The position numbers and the translations under genes were made by a program. Positions 32,934 through 38,285 of a stretch of 53,071 bases of DNA are shown here, one piece after another (the first letter of the stretch is position 1; each line of letters starts with the position of its first letter). Location: positions 1 through 53,071 of the IMG/VR virus record IMGVR_UViG_3300021976_000019; one strand, 5' to 3'. This DNA is from a virus. Below the pieces are notes generated by a model. The model made no database searches, was not told where the DNA came from, and saw only the letters and a list, made by a program, of their open reading frames with translations.

Positions 32934-34529
32934 CTAGATCCGTCCAGCCGAAAAATCGGCCAACAGCTGTGGCGCAGCGCTGTCGAGCCCGGCCAGGTCC
33001 ATCGATCCCGGATCGTTCGGATCGGCGATGGAGAACTTCGTTGCCGTCATCCCCCACACCACGTTCCGAGCCGGAATTCCGGTCTTGTCGCGGTACTTCT
33101 TCAGCGCCTGGTGCGGGTGGATTCCGCCGTACCACGTCTCGTTATCGGTCAGGGTCGAGAAAGTGTCAACCTCCAGCCCCTGACGAAGTGCCTCGACCAT
33201 TGGCAAAGCGCAGTCGGTTCCGGCGAACGGCAGGTTCGACACCGACCGGATCACATCGTCCAGCCGCTGGCGCGGGCTGATCGACAGCTCCCGGAAGGTG
33301 GTCGAGAAGCCGTAGACCGCGACCTCGGGCTCGGTGGCCACCGTGATCAGCGCCATCGCGGCCGAAGCCTCCCGCGGCGTAACCGGGCTGTCCGACATGT
33401 AGCTCGCCCCCATCGATCCTGAGACATCCAGGCCGATCAGGGTCCGCTTGTTGGCGGGCCGGACGTTGCCGAAGGACAGGTAGAACGCCTTGTCCAGCGC
33501 ATCAGCGATCTGCCGCACGGGAGCCCACGAGGTCTGGCCCCGGAAGCTCTGGCCCGACGCGTAGGTCCGCTGAGCGACCAGCACGTTGAACGGGTGCACC
33601 CGGCCCTTGGTCAGGTACTCCTGGTTGCCCAGCTGCTCGACGATCGCCGCCGTCCGGTTGCCCTTCTTCAGGCCGCTGGCCACGACCTCCAGCCGGGTCA
33701 GCCGCGGGAGCTGACGAATCAGCGCCGTCATTGGCAGACCCTGGTCGACCAGAGCCTCCCAGACCTTGCGCTCCTTGAGCGCCTCATCCGGCAGCATCTC
33801 CCAGCTCAGACCAAAGTCAGTGACCAGTCCAGCCCAGGTGTCGACCGTGGTCGCCTCCTGCGCCTTCAGGTAGCCGTGGACGATCCGTGGCAGGTTCTCC
33901 GAGACCGTGCCCTGGGTCACCCACTTGTAGAGCGCGTTGCGCTGCTCGTTGTCGGTCTTCGGGTGGAAGAGCCGAAGCAGGTCACGCTGGGTGAAACCTT
34001 CGCGGCTGCGGTACTTCACCAACTGGTAGGCCAGAGCGTCGGGACGCTTGACCTCGTACCAACGCCGAGCGGCCTTCTTCAGGCCGGTGCCACCGAGACC
34101 ACGGAACTGCTTGAGGTACTTGGCGAACATGGCGAAGTGCGTGCCGATGCGAAGGACTTCTGGCATGGCGTCGAAGGCGGCCTTGCGTCCGGCCTCGTTC
34201 TTCGAAGCCGCGGCTGCGGCGAGGGCGAAGATGGTGGCGTTCTGCTTGGGAGCGCGACCCTCGATCGAGATCTCCTTGATGATCTCCACCAGACGCTCGG
34301 GGCTGTGCTCGGCCCAGGCGAGGATCTCGGCTGCGTTCTCCTTGGTCAGTTCCTGCACGCCCTGGTAGAACGATGCGGCCGAACCGAGAATGAGGAACCG
34401 GCGGATGCGGTCCTCGGGCGAGATCTCAAAGACGAATCCGCCAGCGTTGTTCACGACCTGGCGAGGATCGGCCTGCTCGCGCTGAGGAGTCTGCCGGGTA
34501 CGGATGGCGGTGAGTGGATCGTTGGTCAT
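32934..34529 (-). CDS. rsr: TROVE-domain Ro60/Rsr RNA-binding protein
   Basis: 531 residues from the ATG at 34529 (GGAG upstream); the longer reading frame extends into the RNA array and was rejected. Length is that of Ro60 orthologs. The N-terminal ~300 residues form the HEAT-repeat ring of the TROVE domain (FVFEISPEDRIRRFLILGSAASFYQG begins it near residue 29). The C-terminal von Willebrand A domain has an intact metal site: GLDVSGSMGAS (DxSxS, ~363), FAGTDCALPM (Thr, ~438) and LTDNETWYGG (Asp, ~461). Ro60 binds misfolded RNA ends in its central hole and Y RNAs on its outer surface. Six Y-RNA-like units lie immediately upstream on the same strand, and the leader carries a copy of the motif. 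Confidence 0.9.
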   Translation of the reverse strand: MTNDPLTAIRTRQTPQREQADPRQVVNNAGGFVFEISPEDRIRRFLILGSAASFYQGVQELTKENAAEILAWAEHSPERLVEIIKEISIEGRAPKQNATIFALAAAAASKNEAGRKAAFDAMPEVLRIGTHFAMFAKYLKQFRGLGGTGLKKAARRWYEVKRPDALAYQLVKYRSREGFTQRDLLRLFHPKTDNEQRNALYKWVTQGTVSENLPRIVHGYLKAQEATTVDTWAGLVTDFGLSWEMLPDEALKERKVWEALVDQGLPMTALIRQLPRLTRLEVVASGLKKGNRTAAIVEQLGNQEYLTKGRVHPFNVLVAQRTYASGQSFRGQTSWAPVRQIADALDKAFYLSFGNVRPANKRTLIGLDVSGSMGASYMSDSPVTPREASAAMALITVATEPEVAVYGFSTTFRELSISPRQRLDDVIRSVSNLPFAGTDCALPMVEALRQGLEVDTFSTLTDNETWYGGIHPHQALKKYRDKTGIPARNVVWGMTATKFSIADPNDPGSMDLAGLDSAAPQLLADFSAGRI

Positions 34530-34546
34530 GGTGGTCTCCGTTCTTT

Positions 34547-34579
34547 TCGGTCTACGCAAGGATGGTCCTCGCAGACAAG
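34547..34579 (-). promoter_or_regulatory. Ro-type motif hairpin in the TROVE leader
   Basis: Hairpin GTCTGCGAGG / CCTTGCGTAGAC with a five-base loop, flanked by CTT on its 5' side and CGA on its 3' side. This reconstitutes the paired motif of the RNA array (AGAC-CGA opposite CTT-GTCT) with the strand order reversed. It ends 18 bases before the TROVE start codon, just before the ribosome-binding site, so TROVE protein could bind its own mRNA. Confidence 0.5.
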
Positions 34580-34730
34580 TGGGGGTCCCAGACAAGGGAG
34601 TGAGGACTCGAAATTTTACGGTTGCTCTACCACTGAGCTACGCGCCCGAAGTTGTCGGGCGGGCAGGATTCGAACCTGCGACCCACTGTTTCCTTGGTAA
34701 CGAATCTTCGTCGGTCTGGGGTTACACCCA
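34580..34730 (-). ncRNA. Y-RNA-like unit 6 with circularly permuted tRNA module
   Basis: Outer stem CCCAGAC / GTCTGGG with TGGG / CCCA beyond, followed inside by CGA opposite CTT. The interior contains a near-complete tRNA in permuted order. First comes the 3' side of an anticodon-like stem (34885 series not included; here 34685-34689, ACAGT), then a five-base variable loop, then a T arm GCAGG-TTCGAAT-CCTGC (34663-34679). A seven-pair acceptor-like stem follows, capped by the loop CAACT (34650-34654). Next is a D arm TAGCTCAGTGGTAGAGC, and finally ACCGT, which pairs with ACAGT at four of five positions. The open ends therefore leave through the anticodon stem, not the acceptor stem, as in bacterial YrlA-type Y RNAs. 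The last unit before the TROVE gene. Confidence 0.75.
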
Positions 34731-34880
34731 TCAGGAACTACAGACGAGGGGTTGCGTCCCGATCAAAGCTCTTTCGCGGAGGGATTCGAACCCCCGACAT
34801 CCGGAGGTTTAGGTCCGGCGTTCTGCCTCTGAACTATGCGAAAATAACGGAAAGTCGCTTCGGTCTGTAGATCCTGAAGG
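34727..34880 (-). ncRNA. Y-RNA-like unit 5 enclosing a tRNA-like element in normal order
   Basis: Outer stem of up to 20 positions (CAGGATCTACAGAC / GTCTGTAGTTCCTG at its core, one mismatch) followed by CGA and CTC (CTCGTC instead of CTTGTC). Unlike units 3 and 6, the interior holds a standard-order tRNA-like element (34771-34843). The extensive end pairing argues that this is one of the array units and not an independent tRNA gene. Confidence 0.65.
34771..34843 (-). tRNA. tRNA-like element with 8-nt anticodon loop
   Basis: Acceptor TTTCGCA / CGCGAAA (six of seven pairs), D arm GTTC-AGAGGCA-GAAC, anticodon stem CCGGA / TCCGG enclosing CCTAAACC, variable loop ATGTC, T arm GGGGG-TTCGAAT-CCCTC, discriminator G, no encoded CCA. 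The anticodon loop has eight bases instead of seven, so the anticodon is ambiguous (U33 before AAA would be the nearest reading). It may be a mimic and not a decoding tRNA, or a frameshift-suppressor-type tRNA. Confidence 0.55.
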
Positions 34881-34883
34881 ATG

Positions 34884-35012
34884 CACCTGAGAGGGAGAGA
34901 CAAGAGATGAGCAGTCGAGGTTCACCCCCGCCTACCAGGCTCTGAACCTGGCGGCCAGGGACTCTGTAATCACAGGGTTAACGACCGCTCCGCGGTCTCT
35001 CCTTCGAAGGTG
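34884..35012 (-). ncRNA. Y-RNA-like unit 4
   Basis: Outer stem GGAGAGAC / GTCTCTCC extended by CACCT / AGGTG, then CGC opposite CTT. The interior has a GACCGC-GGA-GCGGTC hairpin option, the shared GTTA, a CTGT-GATT-ACAG hairpin and a T-arm-like hairpin GCCAGG-TTCAGA-GCCTGG. A D arm and a capped acceptor stem are not clearly visible, so the tRNA-like module is degenerate or different. Confidence 0.6.
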
Positions 35013-35021
35013 AAGCACCCA

Positions 35022-35160
35022 TCAGGACCACCAGACAAAGGGGCGAGGACCCGAAATGCCGCTCTACCAGGTACTGCTGCGGCGAACACGGGAGCCTTGA
35101 CCACCGTATCGGATTCGAACCAATTAGTTAACGGATCGCTCATCGGTCTGGAAATCCTGA
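35022..35160 (-). ncRNA. Y-RNA-like unit 3 with permuted tRNA-like module
   Basis: Outer stem TCAGGATTTCCAGAC / GTCTGGTGGTCCTGA (15 positions, one mismatch) followed by CGA opposite TTT. Inside, in permuted order: T arm ATTGG-TTCGAAT-CCGAT (35108-35124), acceptor-like stem ACGGTGG / CTCCCGT with a six-base cap, and D-like arm GCCGC...GCGGC with a GG-containing loop. The 3' tail ATTTCGGGTCCTC closely matches that of unit 6 (ATTTCGAGTCCTC), so units 3 and 6 are probably duplicates. Confidence 0.7.
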
Positions 35161-35255
35161 AGGGTGGAGAGATGGAGACAAGGAAACGAATGCCGGGGAT
35201 TCTCTGCAATGGTAAGATAACCGACTTTCAGCGGTCTCCACCTCTCAACCTTCAG
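35157..35255 (-). ncRNA. Y-RNA-like unit 2 (short)
   Basis: Outer stem GAGAGGTGGAGAC / GTCTCCATCTCTC, extended by CTGAAGG / CC-C-TTCAG, then CGC opposite CTT. About 99 bases, the shortest unit, with no recognisable T or D arm. Its 3' part (CCCCGGCATTC...CCTTGTCTC) resembles unit 1. Its last four bases can alternatively pair in unit 3. Confidence 0.6.
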
Positions 35256-35257
35256 TT

Positions 35258-35379
35258 GCTAAGACAGAGACAAGGAATGCCAACCGGGGTTTAATCTGGG
35301 ACCACCCAACGACGGGATCGAACCGCCCGACTCTCATTCAAAGGGAGTTAACCGATTATGCTTCGGTCTCTGCTTCAGC
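35258..35379 (-). ncRNA. Y-RNA-like unit 1
   Basis: Outer stem GCTGAAGCAGAGAC / GTCTCTGTCTTAGC (14 positions, one mismatch) followed by CGA opposite CTT. Inside: CCGA...TCGG hairpin then GTTA, T arm GGCGG-TTCGATC-CCGTC, and a five-pair acceptor-like stem TTGGG / CCCAG capped by TGGT. A D arm is not obvious. The first unit after the promoter at 35414-35443. Confidence 0.65.
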
Positions 35380-35413
35380 GTTCACTGTTGAGTTGTTTGG
35401 TGGTGCAGACGTT

Positions 35414-35443
35414 ACTCTAGTACTGCCAGTTGTCAGGTGTCAA
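35414..35443 (-). promoter_or_regulatory. Promoter of the Y-RNA-like array
   Basis: Perfect -35 TTGACA (35438-35443), 18-base spacer, -10 TAGAGT (35414-35419). Transcription would begin near 35407, about 28 bases before the first unit, and read through all six units into the TROVE gene. The region 34530-35456 contains no protein gene; the RNA array fills it. Confidence 0.75.
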
Positions 35444-35456
35444 GAAGGTTTTCTGG

Positions 35457-36053
35457 TCAGATCACTTCGGCTTCGAGGCCAGCACCGACGGCGAAGGTTG
35501 CGGCCTCACGCGGGGTCTCGAAGGTCGTGACCCAGTTGGTGCCTCGGACGTAGTACTTGTACCGGGTTCCCTCCATCTTGCCCAGGAAATCTCCCAGGAG
35601 CGTATCGACCTGGGCCAGGCAATCGTCCTTGATCACGTAGAGGCCCGCAGTCTGGGCGTCGTCGTTCTGGAAGTCGCCACCGCTGGCGCAGTCACCCTCC
35701 TTCTCGGACACAGCCATGGGGTAGGCACCGACGAATCCCTCACGTGCCTCGGCGTAGGTCAGGTAGGTGGATGGCGGCTGCGGCGACGGCGTCTCGGGAA
35801 TCGGGGTCTCAGCGACTGGCGTCTCGGGCGGGGGCACATACGGAGTGGGGGAAGCCGCGGGGGCGATGGGCACCGTGGTCCTCGACTGAGCCACCTGGAG
35901 AGCGAGATAGGAAACCAGAGCGACGAGGAGGAGAGCGGCCACCGCGATCACGATGATCTTCGCCACGGGACTCTTCTTCGGCGGGACCGGCGGCTGCTGT
36001 GGGTACTGCGGCTGTACGGGCGGCTGGGGCGCCCCGTACTGGGGCTGGGACAT
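35457..36053 (-). CDS. Membrane-anchored Pro-rich protein
   Basis: 198 residues; ATG with AAGGAGGCC upstream. Residues ~1-28 are Gln/Pro/Tyr-rich (cytoplasmic), residues 30-52 a single transmembrane segment (VAKIIVIAVAALLLVALVSYLAL), then a Pro/Thr-rich linker (~60-95) and an extracytoplasmic domain (~96-198) with two Cys residues and YKYYVRGTNWVTTFETP. This resembles small anchored proteins of actinobacteria and their phages. It could modify the host envelope, for example in superinfection exclusion; no direct evidence. It shares an upstream promoter-like block with the HNH/DUF1524 gene. Confidence 0.6.
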   Translation of the reverse strand: MSQPQYGAPQPPVQPQYPQQPPVPPKKSPVAKIIVIAVAALLLVALVSYLALQVAQSRTTVPIAPAASPTPYVPPPETPVAETPIPETPSPQPPSTYLTYAEAREGFVGAYPMAVSEKEGDCASGGDFQNDDAQTAGLYVIKDDCLAQVDTLLGDFLGKMEGTRYKYYVRGTNWVTTFETPREAATFAVGAGLEAEVI

Positions 36054-36097
36054 GTGATTGGCCTCCTTGGGAAGCTCACGCGATGTGGGCTACCTGC

Positions 36098-36126
36098 AGG
36101 ATGAGCTTCTAATTTCGGTTTGTCAA
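36098..36126 (-). promoter_or_regulatory. Promoter-like block A
   Basis: TTGACA (36121-36126), 17-base spacer, CATCCT (36098-36103; only the key A and T of a -10). The spacer start ACCGAAATTAGA is nearly the same as in block B at 37286-37315. It lies just after a terminator and upstream of the gene at 35457-36053. Confidence 0.5.
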
Positions 36127-36135
36127 CTACAACGG

Positions 36136-36180
36136 AAAAACAGAGTGGGCCGAGAGAAATTTCCACTCGACCCACTCTGT
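36136..36180 (-). terminator. Rho-independent terminator
   Basis: 15-position stem ACAGAGTGGGTCGAG / CTCGGCCCACTCTGT with an 11-base loop, followed by TTTTT on the minus strand. It lies 13 bases after the HNH/DUF1524 gene and before promoter-like block A. Confidence 0.9.
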
Positions 36181-36192
36181 GTCAAGGCACGA

Positions 36193-37242
36193 TCAGAAGT
36201 AGGGAAGCCAGCGGTTCCGCTCTCCGTCGGACTTGCAGATGTAGGTGTTCCCGTTCCGCGGGTCGAGGCCGCGCTTGCCGACATCAGAGGCCTTGCAGAA
36301 GGCACCACCACGGATCGGACCGTCGACCAGCTCGGGCTCCTTCTCCGGCTTGGGCTCCTTGGTCTTCTTCGGCTTGGGTGCGGACTCCTCGGTGTCAGAG
36401 TCCGGATCGGGAACCTTGGCATCATCCGCGGTTGGCGGACGCTGGCCCTCACACCCGCCCAGGATCTCAGCCATCTTGTCGTGCTCGGCCTTGGTAACCC
36501 ACAGCTCGAACTCGGCCTTCACCGCGATCTGTCGGGATACGTAATCACAACGGATGCCCTTCGCCGGGGGAAGCCACGTGGCGGCGTCTCCGTCGCCCTT
36601 GGACGCGTTGGTAGGGCCGTCGACGGCGAGCAGGTTCAGGAACGAGTTAGCGAACTCCTCACGCCTGCCCTCGTCCCACTGCTGAGCGCCCTTCTGCCAG
36701 GCATCAGAGAGGGCCACCACGTGATCGATCTGGACCTCGCTGGCGTCGGCCTTCTCGAAGTCGATCTCCTCACCTGTGTACGGGTCCTTCAGCGTGCCCT
36801 CGATCACGACGCAGCCGTCAGAGTTGTATCGCGTGACGATGTCAGTCAGGTCCCGGCGGAGCACATCATCACGCTGCCCACAGCCGTTGCGGTCGATGTC
36901 CTTCCAGCTCTGACCGAACTCGTTCCGATCGTAACCAGTCTTCGGGGCGCGTCCCTTGACCTCAAGGCTCGCCAGCTGTGCCAACGAAGTGCCGGGCTCA
37001 GGATCAGGCTCCGTCGGTGTAGGAGTTGGTGTCGCGCTAGGAGCCGCGATGGTCTCTGTGGGCGTCGGCGTGGGAGTAGGCGCCGCGGAGATGGTCGTCA
37101 CAGGCGCGTTCGAAGTCAACGAACCGATCACGAGGGCGGTACACCCCCCGAACAAGAGCAGCAGAGCCCCACCAACCACGACCAGAACGATCAGCCAAGT
37201 GGGCCACTTATTCTTGGGCGGAGCCGGGACAGGGTGCGACAT
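36193..37242 (-). CDS. Membrane-anchored HNH (DUF1524-like) nuclease-domain protein
   Basis: 349 residues from ATG 37242 (AAAGGAG upstream; the longer frame is rejected). A hydrophobic segment at ~14-38 (WLIVLVVVGGALLLLFGGC) anchors the protein. A Thr/Pro/Glu linker follows. Residues ~120-260 are the DUF1524/HNH nuclease domain: YDRNEFGQSWKDIDRNGCGQRDDVL, SEVQIDHVVALSDAW (IDHxVxL, ~195) and NLLAVDGPTNASKGDGDAATWLPP (Asn, ~225-248). The C-terminus has GAFCKASDVGKRGLD with two Cys. It would act outside the cytoplasmic membrane or in the envelope, perhaps against incoming foreign DNA; that role is inference. Downstream terminator ends the transcript. Confidence 0.75.
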   Translation of the reverse strand: MSHPVPAPPKNKWPTWLIVLVVVGGALLLLFGGCTALVIGSLTSNAPVTTISAAPTPTPTPTETIAAPSATPTPTPTEPDPEPGTSLAQLASLEVKGRAPKTGYDRNEFGQSWKDIDRNGCGQRDDVLRRDLTDIVTRYNSDGCVVIEGTLKDPYTGEEIDFEKADASEVQIDHVVALSDAWQKGAQQWDEGRREEFANSFLNLLAVDGPTNASKGDGDAATWLPPAKGIRCDYVSRQIAVKAEFELWVTKAEHDKMAEILGGCEGQRPPTADDAKVPDPDSDTEESAPKPKKTKEPKPEKEPELVDGPIRGGAFCKASDVGKRGLDPRNGNTYICKSDGERNRWLPYF

Positions 37243-37285
37243 GGATTGGTCTCCTTTGGGTGGTGTCGCTCTCTGCGACTCCAAA

Positions 37286-37315
37286 AGGATGACATATCTA
37301 GTTTCGGTGTGTCAA
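37286..37315 (-). promoter_or_regulatory. Promoter-like block B
   Basis: TTGACA (37310-37315), 18-base spacer, CATCCT (37286-37291). The TTGACA overlaps the last codons of the SbcC-like N-terminal half. Shares TTGACAMACCGAAAYTAGA with block A. Confidence 0.5.
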
Positions 37316-38257
37316 GTCCGACGTGTCGGCTCCGCAGACTGGGCACTTCCCCGCGGCCCGCAGGTGCTCGTCGTACTCAATCTCCATCACCGCGATCTGC
37401 TCCTTGAGGCTCCGCACGGTGCCAGCCTGCTCCTGGATCGACCGCTTCAAGCTCTGGGCTGAGCTACGGGCCAGCTCGACCTTCTTCAGCACGGCGTTCA
37501 AGATCACGACCTCTTCCAGCAGCTTCGACACGTCAGGGGGCTCCACGGCTTCCAGCTCAGCCAGCGCGGTGCTGGCCTTCGCGATCTCTCCTACGGTACG
37601 CCGAAGACTTCGGAGACTTTCCTCCAGCTGCGACAACTCAGCCAGCTGCTCCTCCGCGGCGATGACCTGTTTCTTGCGGGCCGGGAGGTCGGCGAACTCC
37701 TTGATCCGGCCACGGTAGGACTCCACATCGACCTTGCGGACCCGGAGGGTGGAGGAGGCTTCACCACGGCGCCGGTTGGCCTCTCTGACGGCGGCGTGCA
37801 GCAGGGAGACGTTGGTGAGGGAGCCGATCACCTGAGCGGCCTGAGAGCCTGTCTCGGCCAGCAGGAAGGGTCTGTCGAACTGGAAGCTGAAGGTCACGTC
37901 GGTGTCGGCGATGAGGGGAACTCGTGCGATTTTCGCAACACCGTCCGGAACCGTCCGGCCGGACTTAGTGAAGGTCTCCTCGGTCTCGCCGTTGATCAGA
38001 CGGTAGGTACTCAGTGACTTCCCACGCTCGATCCGCACCGTGGGCCCGTCGTCGAACTCCACGTCGATCACAGCCTTGGCCGACCCCTGGCGGACGTTGG
38101 CCGGGACGATCGTGTTCCGCAGGCACGCGCGCAGGGCGCGCAGGAAGGCACTCTTACCGCTGCTGCTTCTGCCTACCAGGACCGTAAAAGATCCGAACGA
38201 GACCTTGGCGTCCTTGATCGACTGGAAGTCGCGGACGTGCGCTGATGAAACCTTCAC
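37298..38257 (-). CDS. SbcC/Rad50-like ATPase, N-terminal half with zinc-hook motif
   Basis: 319 residues from GTG. Opens MKVSSAHVRDFQSIKDAKVSFGSFTVLVGRSSSGKSAFLR: an SMC-like N-lobe with Walker A GRSSSGKS (~29-36). Residues ~165-300 are coiled coil, ending in CPVCGADTSDL (~306), a CxxC zinc hook. The protein stops there, lacking the second coiled coil and the Walker B/signature lobe, which are encoded by the separate gene at 25014-25646. In normal SbcC the hook lies in the middle of the chain, so this is a split version. One 15-mer repeat copy lies inside. Partner SbcD-like nuclease at 31135-32073. Confidence 0.75.
   Translation of the reverse strand: MKVSSAHVRDFQSIKDAKVSFGSFTVLVGRSSSGKSAFLRALRACLRNTIVPANVRQGSAKAVIDVEFDDGPTVRIERGKSLSTYRLINGETEETFTKSGRTVPDGVAKIARVPLIADTDVTFSFQFDRPFLLAETGSQAAQVIGSLTNVSLLHAAVREANRRRGEASSTLRVRKVDVESYRGRIKEFADLPARKKQVIAAEEQLAELSQLEESLRSLRRTVGEIAKASTALAELEAVEPPDVSKLLEEVVILNAVLKKVELARSSAQSLKRSIQEQAGTVRSLKEQIAVMEIEYDEHLRAAGKCPVCGADTSDLTHRN
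37602..37621 (+). repeat. Dispersed 15-mer AGACTTCGGAGACTT, copy 5
   Basis: Exact copy inside the SbcC-like N-terminal half, read as Ser-Leu-Arg-Ser-Leu, a third reading frame. Confidence 0.6.
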
Positions 38258-38285
38258 ACCCTGTATCCGGGTGGTTGGGGGTGGA

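Noticed and set aside
34881-35000. Possible plus-strand tRNA anticodon arm (CCAGG-CTCTGAA-CCTGG) in unit 4
   Set aside because: No acceptor, D or T arm on the plus strand fits around it; the same hairpin reads better as a T-arm-like hairpin of the minus-strand unit.
37296-37315. TTGACA with TAGATA as a conventional promoter
   Set aside because: Spacing is only 9-10 bases; CATCCT at 17-18 bases is the better though imperfect -10 candidate.
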